This document shows positions 35,460-43,465 of a stretch of DNA of 64,000 nt, one piece after another. The notes below the pieces were generated by a model. It ran no database searches. It saw only the letters and a program-made list of their open reading frames with translations, and had not been told where the DNA came from. The DNA is from Streptomyces venezuelae (lineage in GTDB: Bacteria; Actinomycetota; Actinomycetes; Streptomycetales; Streptomycetaceae). Each line of letters starts with the position of its first letter. Within the stretch, counting starts at the first letter, position 1. The stretch is from the NCBI RefSeq assembly GCF_008642335.1, contig NZ_CP029191.1, positions 7,068,001 to 7,132,000 of the forward strand, given 5' to 3'. Position numbers and translations under genes: made by a program.

Positions 35460-36353
35460 TCAGCGCTTGCCGAGCAGGTCCGCGGGGAACGCCCCGGCCT
35501 GCAGCGCCGCCCCGGCGATGAGGGTGCCGATTTCGGTGAGCCGCTCGACGCCCGCCGCGCCCAGGTGTGCGTAGGGAGCCCGGTCCAGGCGGTCCGTCTC
35601 CGCCTCGATGTCCTTGCGCAGCGCCACTCCGCTCTCCGTCAACTCGCCCTCGCCGTCCAGGATTCCGCGGTCCCGCAGCCGGTCCTCGGCCGCGTCCCAC
35701 TCCTCCTGGTTCCAGCCGCGCGTGGAGAACACCCACTTCGGCCGGGTGCCCTTGCCGGTCGCGGTGTGGCTCACCAGGGCTTCGAGGCCGTCGAGTCCGG
35801 CGCGGAGCAGTGCGGTCAGGTGGCCGTCGCCGCGGTGCTCGCGCAGCAGTGTCGCCGCGTGCCAGTAGGCGAGGTGCGGCTGCTCGGGGACGGGCAGGTC
35901 GGCGTGGGCGGCGTACAAGGGGCGGGCGCCGCGCGTGCAGGCCTCGGTGGCGCGCAGCGCGAGTTCCGCGGCCTCGACCATCTCGGGCGAGGCGACGAGC
36001 TCCTCGCCGAGCAGCCGTCGCAGCGTCGTGTCGACGCCGCGCAGACGTGCCGCGAGGACGTCCTCCGGGGAGGCCGTCCGCCACACCTGGGGGACGTGGG
36101 CGGCGACGAGCTCGTACTTGTAGTTGTAGAAGGTCGCGGCGACCGTCCCGGGGCCGACGGCGCCCAGCGCCGCCGCGCGCACGGCGAAGTTCACGGCCGT
36201 GGGATGGGTGATGCCGAGGCCCTTCAGCTCCCGGTTCACGTCCGGCGAGAAGTAGTGCGTCGAGTGCAGGGCGTTCAGGACGGAGTGGCAACGGCGTCCG
36301 GCCCGGGACTCCAGTGCGGCGGACGAGGAGGACGAGGTCGTCGAAGAGGTCAT
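35460..36353 (-). CDS. SCO6745 family protein
   Basis: A 297-residue, mostly helical cytoplasmic protein that fits the family named after SCO6745 of S. coelicolor (related to SalK-type proteins, with a predicted helix-turn-helix). It has a low-complexity Ser-rich N-terminus, RAGRRCHSVLNALHSTHYFSPDVNREL, the TFYNYKYELV block and a C-terminal EDRLRDRGILDGEGELTESG segment that looks like a winged-helix dimer part. Function is not known. The ATG at 36353 has no clear ribosome site; a TetR-type inverted repeat lies just upstream. Confidence 0.8.
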   Translation of the reverse strand: MTSSTTSSSSSAALESRAGRRCHSVLNALHSTHYFSPDVNRELKGLGITHPTAVNFAVRAAALGAVGPGTVAATFYNYKYELVAAHVPQVWRTASPEDVLAARLRGVDTTLRRLLGEELVASPEMVEAAELALRATEACTRGARPLYAAHADLPVPEQPHLAYWHAATLLREHRGDGHLTALLRAGLDGLEALVSHTATGKGTRPKWVFSTRGWNQEEWDAAEDRLRDRGILDGEGELTESGVALRKDIEAETDRLDRAPYAHLGAAGVERLTEIGTLIAGAALQAGAFPADLLGKR

Positions 36354-36363
36354 GGGTGCACGT

Positions 36364-36379
36364 TACCTACTGGTCGGTA
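36364..36379. promoter_or_regulatory. TetR-like operator upstream of the SCO6745-family gene
   Basis: TACCTACTGGTCGGTA matches its own reverse complement at 12 of 16 positions, with outer TACC/GGTA arms. It is ten bases upstream of the ATG at 36353, over the expected promoter. No TetR gene lies in the window. Confidence 0.45.
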
Positions 36380-36429
36380 TGTAGTCCGTGGGGTGGTCAC
36401 TCATGGCAGGAAAGGTGGGATCCTCGTCA

Positions 36430-36458
36430 TTGCGGCCATCGGAGTCCGGGCGAAGAAT
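36430..36458 (+). promoter_or_regulatory. Candidate promoter of the GlxA-type regulator
   Basis: TTGCGG (36430-36435) and AAGAAT (36453-36458) are 17 bases apart; the ATG follows seven bases later, so the message would be leaderless. Confidence 0.4.
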
Positions 36459-36465
36459 CGACGGC

Positions 36466-37473
36466 ATGACGCAGCGAATCGTCCTGGTCGTCCTCTTCGA
36501 CGGCGTCCAGAGCCTGGATGTCACGGGGCCCGTGGAGGTGTTCACGGGCGCCGGTCTCTGCACGGGCGACACCCAGGACGGCTACCTCATCCGTACGGCC
36601 TCCCTCGACGGCGAGCCCGTACGCACCTCCAGCGGCCTCACCCTCGTCCCGGACTCCGCGCTCACCGACGCCCCCGTGCCGCACACCCTGCTGGTCCCGG
36701 GCGGCCAGGGCACACGCGGGCAGGACCCGGAACTGACCGCCTGGCTGCGTGAGCACGGCCCGCGCGCCGAGCGGCTCGTCTCGGTCTGCACCGGCGCGAT
36801 CCGCCTCGCGGAGGCGGGCCTCCTGGAGGGGCGCAGGGCGACGACGCACTGGGCGTACTGCGAGAAGCTCGCCAGGGACCACCCGGGCATCGACGTCGAC
36901 CCAGACCCCATCTACGTACGGGACGGCCATGTCGCCACGTCCGCAGGCGTCACCGCGGGCATCGACCTCGCCCTGGCGCTCGTCGAGGAGGACCTGGGCC
37001 GCGAAGTGGCGCTCACGGTCGCCCGCCACCTGGTGGTCTTCCTGCGCCGCCCGGGCAACCAGGCGCAGTTCAGCGTCCAGCTCGCCGCGCAGACCGCACG
37101 GCGCGAGCCGCTGCGCGAGGTCCAGCAGTGGATCACCGAGCACCCGGCCGACGATCTCTCGGTCGAGGCGCTCGCCGCGCGCGCCCGCCTCTCGCCCCGC
37201 CACTTCGCCCGCGCCTTCCAGGCGGACACCGGCCTGACCCCGGGCAAGTACGTCGAACGCGTCCGCGTCGAACACGCCCGACGCCTCCTGGAGGACACCT
37301 CCGACGGCGTCGAGGAGATCTCACGCGCCTGCGGCTACGGCACTCCGGAGGCCATGCGGCGCGCCTTCGTGAAGCTGCTCGGCGCGGCCCCGGCCGAGTA
37401 CCGCCGCCGCTTCCACCCCGTACCGGCCGAACCGTCCGGTACCTCTTCCCGGCCCATCCACCCACACCGATAG
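36466..37473 (+). CDS. GlxA family transcriptional regulator (DJ-1/PfpI plus AraC HTH)
   Basis: A 335-residue regulator. The N-terminal DJ-1/PfpI domain (1-190) has LFDGVQSLDVTGPVEVF, the nucleophile-elbow Cys in VSVCTGAIRLAEAGLL and ATTHWAY. The C-terminal AraC-type double HTH (about 220-320) shows LSPRHFARAFQADTGLTPGKYVERVRVE and the second helix-turn-helix ISRACGYGTPEAMRRAF. Such regulators probably sense a small ligand in the DJ-1 pocket. Seven bases separate it from a stand-alone DJ-1/PfpI gene, its likely target. Confidence 0.92.
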   Translation: MTQRIVLVVLFDGVQSLDVTGPVEVFTGAGLCTGDTQDGYLIRTASLDGEPVRTSSGLTLVPDSALTDAPVPHTLLVPGGQGTRGQDPELTAWLREHGPRAERLVSVCTGAIRLAEAGLLEGRRATTHWAYCEKLARDHPGIDVDPDPIYVRDGHVATSAGVTAGIDLALALVEEDLGREVALTVARHLVVFLRRPGNQAQFSVQLAAQTARREPLREVQQWITEHPADDLSVEALAARARLSPRHFARAFQADTGLTPGKYVERVRVEHARRLLEDTSDGVEEISRACGYGTPEAMRRAFVKLLGAAPAEYRRRFHPVPAEPSGTSSRPIHPHR

Positions 37474-37480
37474 GGACACC

Positions 37481-38113
37481 ATGCAGATCGCCATCGCCCT
37501 GTACGAGCGCTTCACCGTCCTCGACGCCATCGGCCCCTACCAGACACTGGCCAACCTGCCCGGCGCCGAGACCGTCCTCGTGGCCGAGCAGGCGGGCCCG
37601 GTGCGCGACGACAACGGCTCCCTCGCCCTCGTCGCCGACAAGTCCTTCGCGGAGGTCCAGCGGCCCGACATCGTGGTCGTCCCCGGCGGTCCCGGCCAGA
37701 GCGACCAGATGGAGAACGAGGCGCTCCTCGGCTGGCTCCGCACGGTCGACGCCACGACCACCTGGACGACGTCCGTGTGCACCGGCTCGCTCGCGCTGGC
37801 CGCCGCGGGCCTCCTCAAGGGCCGCCGCGCCACCTCGCACTGGCTCGCGCTGGCCGAGCTGGACCGGCTCGGCGTCGAGTCGACGGGGGAGCGGGTCGTC
37901 TTCGACGGCAAGTACGTCACGGCGGCCGGTGTCTCCGCGGGCATCGACATGGGCCTCACCCTGGCCGGCCGGATCGCGGGCGACGAGCACGCGCAGACCG
38001 TGCAGCTCCTCGCCGAGTACGACCCGCAGCCGCCCTACGACGCCGGGTCCCCGGAGAAGGCGCCCGCGCACATCGTCGCGAAGTTCCGCGCCGGGAGCCG
38101 CTTCGGCCAATAG
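37481..38113 (+). CDS. DJ-1/PfpI family protein, isonitrile hydratase-like
   Basis: A 210-residue cytoplasmic protein of the DJ-1/PfpI superfamily. It has MQIAIALYERFTVLDAIGPYQ with the conserved acidic residue region, VVPGGPGQ and the nucleophile Cys in TSVCTGSLALAAAGLLKGRRATSHW. This arrangement is that of isonitrile hydratases and related enzymes. It resembles the N-terminal domain of the regulator next to it, so the pair may have arisen by duplication, one copy sensing and one catalysing. AGGGA precedes the ATG. Confidence 0.88.
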   Translation: MQIAIALYERFTVLDAIGPYQTLANLPGAETVLVAEQAGPVRDDNGSLALVADKSFAEVQRPDIVVVPGGPGQSDQMENEALLGWLRTVDATTTWTTSVCTGSLALAAAGLLKGRRATSHWLALAELDRLGVESTGERVVFDGKYVTAAGVSAGIDMGLTLAGRIAGDEHAQTVQLLAEYDPQPPYDAGSPEKAPAHIVAKFRAGSRFGQ

Positions 38114-38134
38114 GTTCCGGCCGGCAGGTTCCGG

Positions 38135-38872
38135 TCAGTACGTGAAGCGCGGCTGCCTGCGCTCCAGGAAGGCGGCGACACCCTCCGCGGTGTCGCCGCT
38201 GCCGCGCGCCTGCTCCGTCCAGTACGCGTCCCTGTCCGTGCGGCCCGCGGCGAACTCCTTGGCCGCCGCCTGCGTCAGCAGGGAGCGCGACACGAGGATC
38301 CGGGTGAACTCGGCGACCCGCTTGTCCAGCTCGCCCGACGGCAGCACCTCGTCCACCAGACCGGTGCGCAGCGCCCGTTCCGTACCGATCAACTCCCCGG
38401 AGAAGAGCAGGAACTTGGCGGTGGCGGGCCCCACCAGCGACACCAGGCGGCGCGTGGACGACGCCGGATAGACGATCCCGAGCTTGGCCGGCGTGACACC
38501 GAACGAGGCACCCTCGTCCGCGAACCGCAGGTCGCACGCGCCCGCCAGCTGCGCGCCGCCGCCCACGCAGTACCCCCGCACCGCCGCGAGCGTCGGCTTC
38601 GGGAAGGCCGCGAGGGCCTCCTCGGCCCGCACCGCGAGGTCCTGCGCGGTGCCGGGCGACTCCCGCAGCGTGGAGATGTCGGCGCCCGCGCAGAAGGTGT
38701 CGCCCGCACCGGTCAGGACCACGGCGCGCACGGCCGGGTCGGCGCCCAGGGCCGCGAGGAGCGGCGGCACCTGTCGCCACATGTCGGCGGTCATGGCGTT
38801 GCGCTTGGCCGGATGGTCGATGAGGACGGTCGCGACGCCGTCCGTGACGGTGTGGCTCAGCTGCGGCTCCAT
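38135..38872 (-). CDS. Enoyl-CoA hydratase/isomerase family protein
   Basis: A 245-residue crotonase-fold enzyme. The first oxyanion segment FCAGADISTL and the second AVRGYCVGGGAQLAGACDLRFA are intact; PAKLGIVYPASSTRRL follows. Members hydrate enoyl-CoA or act as isomerases, so the exact reaction is open. The ATG at 38872 is chosen because TAGCAT lies seven bases upstream on the minus strand and no ribosome site exists. It converges on the DJ-1 gene with 21 bases between. Confidence 0.88.
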   Translation of the reverse strand: MEPQLSHTVTDGVATVLIDHPAKRNAMTADMWRQVPPLLAALGADPAVRAVVLTGAGDTFCAGADISTLRESPGTAQDLAVRAEEALAAFPKPTLAAVRGYCVGGGAQLAGACDLRFADEGASFGVTPAKLGIVYPASSTRRLVSLVGPATAKFLLFSGELIGTERALRTGLVDEVLPSGELDKRVAEFTRILVSRSLLTQAAAKEFAAGRTDRDAYWTEQARGSGDTAEGVAAFLERRQPRFTY

Positions 38873-38879
38873 GCGCCGG

Positions 38880-38885
38880 ATGCTA
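38880..38885 (-). promoter_or_regulatory. -10 box of the enoyl-CoA hydratase gene (leaderless)
   Basis: TAGCAT on the minus strand, seven bases before ATG 38872. Confidence 0.5.
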
Positions 38886-38940
38886 TCCGCACCCCTCGAA
38901 CGTACGATCAAGAAGGGGGCCGAGCGAGAGGGAGACGCTG

Positions 38941-39573
38941 ATGGCCGGACCCAGGGACGACAGGGCCACCTCGGAGGCCAGGACGGTCAGCCGCGGCTTC
39001 GGCTGGCTCGCCCTGCTGGGCGTGATCCTCGCCGTGGCCGGGCTCGTCGGCCTCGTCTACACCGGCGTCGCCACACTGACCTCGATGCTCCTGTTCGGCT
39101 GGCTGCTGCTCGTCGGCGGCGCCGTCGGTCTGCTGCACGCCGTCCAGTCGCGGGGCACCAGCTTCTTCTGGCTGGGCGTCGTGGTCGCCGCGCTGAACCT
39201 CGCGGCGGGCGTCGTCGTCATCCGCAGGCCCGATGTGGCCGCGGAGGCGCTGACCATGTTCGCGGCGCTGCTCTTCCTGACGGGCGGCGTGTTCCGTCTC
39301 GTCGGCAGTCTGGTGGTGCGGGGTCCGCAGTTCGCCCTGACGCTCCTGCAAGGAGCCTTCGGCCTGCTGATCGGCATCCTGGTCCTCGCGGGGTGGCCCA
39401 GCAGCAGCCAGTACGTGATCGGATGCTTCTTCTCCCTGGCGCTGCTCGTCGACGGCCTGGGCCTGATCGCCACCGGTATCGGCGGACGCCGCATCGTCAG
39501 TCTCGTACAACCTGAAGAACACTTGAAGGCGAACCCTTCAGGGCAGGGCGGGCAGGAGCAGTCGGACAACTGA
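38941..39573 (+). CDS. HdeD/DUF308 family membrane protein
   Basis: A 210-residue membrane protein with six predicted helices arranged as three hairpins (for example FGWLALLGVILAVAGLVGLVY, then SMLLFGWLLLVGGAVGLLHA), the repeating pattern of HdeD/DUF308. In E. coli HdeD belongs to acid resistance; in actinomycetes the role is unknown. GAGAGGGAG before the ATG at 38941 gives a clear start. It ends with a short polar tail. Confidence 0.82.
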   Translation: MAGPRDDRATSEARTVSRGFGWLALLGVILAVAGLVGLVYTGVATLTSMLLFGWLLLVGGAVGLLHAVQSRGTSFFWLGVVVAALNLAAGVVVIRRPDVAAEALTMFAALLFLTGGVFRLVGSLVVRGPQFALTLLQGAFGLLIGILVLAGWPSSSQYVIGCFFSLALLVDGLGLIATGIGGRRIVSLVQPEEHLKANPSGQGGQEQSDN

Positions 39574-39666
39574 CGGTGTCCGACCCAGGCGGTCAAATCG
39601 CGTCGATAGTCGCTGACTTCTGGTCAGTGGAGCGGTCCCGACCAGAGCATTACCAACACTCTTGGT

Positions 39667-40179
39667 GTGGCGACAATCGAGCGCGAGGGCGGCGACCGGA
39701 CGATGGGGAACGACGGGAGAGGGCCGTGCCCACTCCCAAGGAGTGGCGGATCGGTGCCGTACGAAGGAGTGTGGCGCTTCACCGCCCCTGCCGTGGACGC
39801 CTCCGTGCCCCAGGCCCGGCACGCGGTGCGCGACCTGCTGGCCCGGCAGGGCGTACCGGCGCCGGACGACCTCGTACAGGGGCTGCTGCTCATCGTCTCG
39901 GAGCTGGTGACCAACGCGGTGCGCCATGCGGCCCTGCTGTCGCCGATGCTCGCGGTGGAGGTCGCGGTCGGCGCCGAGTGGGTGCGCGTCTCCGTCGAGG
40001 ACAACCACCCCTACCGCCCGACCGCCCTGGTGGCGGACCACGCGCAGACGGGCGGGCGTGGGCTCCTCCTCGTGCGCGAGATCACCGCGGAGGCGGGCGG
40101 TGCCTGCGACGTCGAGCACACCGCGAGCGGGGGCAAGGTCATCTGGGCGGCCCTGCCCCTGAAGCCCAACGGCGGCTGA
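39667..40179 (+). CDS. ATP-binding anti-sigma factor-like protein (HATPase, RsbW type)
   Basis: A 170-residue protein with a single GHKL ATPase domain. It shows the N box in LIVSELVTNAVRHA, the G1 box in VSVEDNHPYRP (DxxP) and the G2 box in GGRGLLLV. Streptomyces has dozens of such proteins; some are anti-sigma kinases of the RsbW/SpoIIAB type, most are orphans. No anti-anti-sigma or sigma gene lies nearby. The GTG at 39667 is used; an ATG at 39703 would drop 12 residues outside the domain. Confidence 0.82.
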   Translation: MATIEREGGDRTMGNDGRGPCPLPRSGGSVPYEGVWRFTAPAVDASVPQARHAVRDLLARQGVPAPDDLVQGLLLIVSELVTNAVRHAALLSPMLAVEVAVGAEWVRVSVEDNHPYRPTALVADHAQTGGRGLLLVREITAEAGGACDVEHTASGGKVIWAALPLKPNGG

Positions 40180-40209
40180 CCGCCCGGCGGGTGCGCGGCC
40201 GCCGCCCGG

Positions 40210-40803
40210 CTACCAGCCCGCGGAGGGGCCCGTCAGCTCCTTGACCGCGGGTCGCGCCGCGTCGAGCACGGTCATGAACCAGGCGGAGAACGGGTCCCGT
40301 TCGTGCCGCTCGGCCAGCTCCGCCGCCGTCACGAACGCGGTGCCGCCGATTTCCTCCGGGTCGGGCCGCAGCGGGGACTGCACCATGCCGACGAACAGGT
40401 GGTTGTACTCCTGCTCGACGAGCCCCGACTCCGGGTCCGGGTGGTTGTAGCGCACGGTGCCCGCCTCGGCGAGCAGCGACGGCGAGACGCCGAGCTCCTC
40501 GTACGTGCGCCGGGCCGCCGCCGCGAACGGGGCCTCGCCCGGGTAGGGGTGCCCGCAGCACGTGTTCGACCAGACCCCGGGGGAGTGGTACTTGCCGAGG
40601 GCGCGCTGCTGGAGCAGCAGACGGCCCTGCTCGTCGAAGAGGAAGACGGAGAACGCCCGGTGCAGCTGCCCGGGCGCCTGATGCGCGGAGAGTTTCTCCG
40701 CTGTGCCGATCGTCCTGCCGTCCTCGTCGACGAGTTCGAGCAAGATCGCTTCTCCGGTGCCGTTCGACGGGCTGTTCGCCGCGGTGGCAGGTGTGATCGG
40801 CAT
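40210..40803 (-). CDS. idi: Isopentenyl-diphosphate delta-isomerase, type I
   Basis: A 197-residue Nudix-fold enzyme that interconverts IPP and DMAPP, balancing MEP-pathway output for prenyl synthesis. The catalytic Cys is in SNTCCGHPYPGE; RRTYEELG carries the metal-binding Glu residues, and EQEYNHLFVG completes the site. The ATG at 40803 has GAGAAGG six bases upstream; an ATG at 40809 overlaps that site. The frame is open far upstream, but this is only the shadow of the methyltransferase gene. It could serve the hopanoid genes 12 kb away. Confidence 0.93.
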   Translation of the reverse strand: MPITPATAANSPSNGTGEAILLELVDEDGRTIGTAEKLSAHQAPGQLHRAFSVFLFDEQGRLLLQQRALGKYHSPGVWSNTCCGHPYPGEAPFAAAARRTYEELGVSPSLLAEAGTVRYNHPDPESGLVEQEYNHLFVGMVQSPLRPDPEEIGGTAFVTAAELAERHERDPFSAWFMTVLDAARPAVKELTGPSAGW

Positions 40804-40880
40804 ACGCATCCTTCTCTTCGGTCTTCGAACCCCAAGTCTGCCGTACGTTCCGGACACCTCGGGCACTTCGAGGACCCGCA

Positions 40881-40910
40881 TGTCCCGCCGCGCGGGGACG
40901 CGGCGGGACA
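40881..40910 (-). terminator. Terminator after the methyltransferase-GNAT gene
   Basis: TGTCCCGCCGCG pairs perfectly over 12 bases with CGCGGCGGGACA around a six-base loop, 12 bases past the stop codon on the minus strand. Confidence 0.75.
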
Positions 40911-40922
40911 CGCGGAGAGGGC

Positions 40923-42179
40923 TCAGACCCCGAAGGCGGCCGGATAGGTGATCATGCCCCGCGGCAGTTGTGCGGAATCGTCGGATCCGTGCAGGACCAG
41001 AGCCATCATCGCCTCGTCGGGGACCTCGAAGCCCGGCCGGATTCCGTACCCGGAAGCGGGCTTGAAACCGAACCTCGGATAGTACGAGGGATGCCCGAGC
41101 ACGAGGACGATCCGCTCCCCACGCGCGCGTGCCGCGTCGAGCACGGCACGTACGACCGCCGATCCCGCACCCGCCCCCTGGTGCTCGGGCAGAGTGGCGA
41201 CGGGCGCGAGGGCCAGCGCGGGTGCCCCGCCCACCCGGCACCGGGTGAGCAGCGCGTGAGCGGCGACCGAGCCGTCGGGCGCCTCGGCGACGTACGACAG
41301 ACCGGGAAGCCACGCCTCCGCGTCCGTGCGCAGCGCGTCGACCAGGTCGGCCTCCGCCTCCGTCGCGAAGGCGGCGGCGTTGACGGCGTGCACGGCGGCG
41401 ACGTCGGCCGCGGTCTCCGGGCGGGTGCGCCAGGAGTCCGCGGGCCGCAGCACGTACCCGGTGTAGCCGTACTCGGCGCTGTGCTCGCGCCGCATCGCGA
41501 GCTCCTCGCGGGTGGCGGCGAGCGCCTGCGCCATACCGGGCGCGCCCGGGTCCGCCGCGTCCGCGCGGGCGGCCAGCGGGCCGTAGTACTCGTCCCAGTC
41601 GGACTCGGGCTGCGGGTGCACGCCGAGCACGGAGTACCCGGCGCCGGTCGCCGCCCGGACGTTCTCCTCGCCGGTGCGCAGCGTGTAGTGCCGCTCCCAG
41701 AAGGTACGGGCGGCGGCGGACGGCTCGGCGGCCGTCCACTCGCACTCGGTGAGGACGAGCGTCCCGCCGGGGGCGAGCAGGCGCCGCCAGGAGCGCAGCG
41801 CGGTGTCGAAGCCGATGCTGTACGCCGAGCTCTCCGCCCAGACGACGTCGAAGGAGCCGTCCTGATAGGGGAGTTCGCCCATGTCGGCGTTGACGGCGGT
41901 GATCGATCCGGCGAGCCCGCGGGCGTCGGCCGCCGCGCGGAGCTCGTCGAGGAACGGCTCGTGGAGGTCGACGGCGGTCACCTCGGCGCCGGCCTCGGCG
42001 GCGAGCAGGAGCGCGGAGCGGCCGGGGCCGCAGCCCAGGTCGAGGACGCGCGGCCGCTCGGGCAGCGCACCCACGGAGGCGAGCAGCCGCCGGGTGGTGT
42101 CGTCGGAGCCGGGACCCTGCCGGGGAAGCCCGTGGTGCAGGGCGAAGAAGGCGCGGGAAAGGGAAGCGTTGTCAGTCAA
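40923..42179 (-). CDS. Fusion of SAM methyltransferase and GNAT acetyltransferase
   Basis: A 418-residue two-domain protein. The N-terminal class I methyltransferase (about 1-245) has the SAM motif RVLDLGCGPGRSALLLA, VTAVDLHEPFLDEL and the post-motif DGSFDVVWAESSAYSIG. The C-terminal GNAT domain (about 255-418) has the acetyl-CoA loop LPEHQGAGAGSAVVRAVLD and HPSYYPRFGFKPAS, as in YhbS-like N-acetyltransferases. The substrate is not known, but one target modified twice is a fair guess. The start is TTG 42179 with AAGGA seven bases before it. A short open frame with a good ribosome site lies upstream. Confidence 0.85.
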   Translation of the reverse strand: MTDNASLSRAFFALHHGLPRQGPGSDDTTRRLLASVGALPERPRVLDLGCGPGRSALLLAAEAGAEVTAVDLHEPFLDELRAAADARGLAGSITAVNADMGELPYQDGSFDVVWAESSAYSIGFDTALRSWRRLLAPGGTLVLTECEWTAAEPSAAARTFWERHYTLRTGEENVRAATGAGYSVLGVHPQPESDWDEYYGPLAARADAADPGAPGMAQALAATREELAMRREHSAEYGYTGYVLRPADSWRTRPETAADVAAVHAVNAAAFATEAEADLVDALRTDAEAWLPGLSYVAEAPDGSVAAHALLTRCRVGGAPALALAPVATLPEHQGAGAGSAVVRAVLDAARARGERIVLVLGHPSYYPRFGFKPASGYGIRPGFEVPDEAMMALVLHGSDDSAQLPRGMITYPAAFGV

Positions 42180-42257
42180 CGTGGAAATCCTTGAGTGAAG
42201 GACCCGCGGACCGCGCGCACGGGAGACGTACGAAGAGTACGAGTGCCGTACGGAAGG

Positions 42258-42326
42258 TCAGACGCGTGCCCGGAGAGTGGGGATGCACGTGTCGCCGCGC
42301 GGAGCAGCGCAGACCGCGACAGTCAT
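42258..42326 (-). CDS. Possible 22-residue leader peptide
   Basis: A short frame, MTVAVCAAPRGDTCIPTLRARV by reading in two parts, with GGGAGG about seven bases before its ATG at 42326 and a TATCGT -10-like box (minus strand, 42360-42365) 33 bases upstream. It ends 78 bases before the TTG start of the methyltransferase-GNAT gene. The intervening RNA has several short self-complementary stretches (CCGTACGG, GTAC repeats). Two Cys codons may be meaningful for attenuation but this is speculative. Confidence 0.35.
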   Translation of the reverse strand: MTVAVCAAPRGDTCIPTLRARV

Positions 42327-42398
42327 CAACCCACCTCCCAGGACTCAAGAACTCTGGCCACGATAACACCGTGCGTGACGGGCGGCGAGCCCGGCGCG

Positions 42399-43337
42399 TC
42401 AGTGGCAGAGCTTCGCCTCGTGCTCCGCGTGGCCGCTCGGCTCCAGCTGGAACGTGCAGTGCTCGACGTCGAAGTGGTCGCCCAGGCAGCCCTGGAGCTC
42501 GTGCAGCATCTTCTCGTGCCCCGTCGCGTCGAGGGCCCATGAGCTCACCACGACGTGGGCGGAGAGGACCGGCATGCCCGATGTGATCGTCCAGGCGTGC
42601 AGGTCGTGGACCTCCTCGACGCCGGGCAGGTCGAGCATGTGCGCCCGCACCTCCGCCATGTCGACGCCCTTGGGCGCCGACTCCAGGAGCACGTTCAGGG
42701 TCTCCTTGAGGAGCTTGACCGTACGCGGGACGATCATGACGCCGATGACGAGCGAGGCGATCGGGTCGGCGGCCTGCCAGCCGGTGAGCATGATCAGGAC
42801 CGAGGCGACGATGACCGTGAGCGAGCCGAGCGTGTCGGCCACGACCTCGAGGAAGGCGCCGCGGACGTTGAGGCTCTCCTTCTGGCCGCGCATGAGCAGC
42901 GAGAGCGAGATCATGTTCGCGACGAGCCCGAAGACGCCGAACCAGAGGGCGAGTCCGCCCTCGGTCTCCGCCGGGGTGACGAACCGCTGGACCGCCTCGT
43001 ACAGGACGTATCCGCCGACGCCGAGCAGCAGCAGACAGTTGGCGAGCGCCGCGAGTATCTCGGCGCGGGCGTAGCCGAAGGTGCGGTTCTCGGTCGGCGG
43101 TCTGTTCGCGAAGTGGATCGCGAGCAGGGCCATGCCGAGACCCAGCGAATCCGTCGCCATGTGCGTCGCGTCCGCGATGAGCGCGAGCGAGTCCGCCATG
43201 AGCCCGCCCACGATCTGGGCCAGCATGACCGTGATCGTGATGGTCAGAGCAATGCGGAGCCGCCCCTTGTGGGCGTTGGCCGCCGTCCCCGTCGCCGGGG
43301 CCCCGTGCAGGTGTCCGTGATCGTGCCCAGCCCCCAT
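42399..43337 (-). CDS. Cation diffusion facilitator (CDF) metal exporter
   Basis: A 312-residue CzcD/ZnT-type transporter with six helices and a cytoplasmic C-terminal domain. The N-terminus is His-rich (GHDHGHLHG). Helix 2 carries HMATD (HxxxD), as in zinc transporters. Helix 5 reads EVVAD where most zinc CDFs have HxxxD, so the transport site is His-Asp/Glu-Asp. The C-terminal part has DLHAWTITSGMPVLSAHV. Zinc, cobalt or another divalent ion might be carried. The ATG at 43337 is preferred as GGGAGGG lies about seven bases upstream; ATG 43355 lacks one. Confidence 0.9.
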   Translation of the reverse strand: MGAGHDHGHLHGAPATGTAANAHKGRLRIALTITITVMLAQIVGGLMADSLALIADATHMATDSLGLGMALLAIHFANRPPTENRTFGYARAEILAALANCLLLLGVGGYVLYEAVQRFVTPAETEGGLALWFGVFGLVANMISLSLLMRGQKESLNVRGAFLEVVADTLGSLTVIVASVLIMLTGWQAADPIASLVIGVMIVPRTVKLLKETLNVLLESAPKGVDMAEVRAHMLDLPGVEEVHDLHAWTITSGMPVLSAHVVVSSWALDATGHEKMLHELQGCLGDHFDVEHCTFQLEPSGHAEHEAKLCH

Positions 43338-43465
43338 GGAGCGGCCCTCCCGCATGCGTCGTCGGTGTGCTGTCCGCTGGTAGCGCGACCACAGTGAACT
43401 ACGGGTGGGGGGTATCTGGCAACGCGGTACTGAACACCGTTATCACTGCGCTGACCTGCGAAAAT

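Noticed and set aside
40210..41745. Extended idi protein starting near 41745
   Set aside because: The added part is the out-of-frame shadow of the methyltransferase-GNAT gene, and a terminator lies between the two genes. A ribosome site marks the start at 40803.
42284..42367. Plus-strand short frame opposite the possible leader peptide
   Set aside because: No ribosome site at the right distance and no gene downstream to couple to; the minus-strand frame has the better signals.
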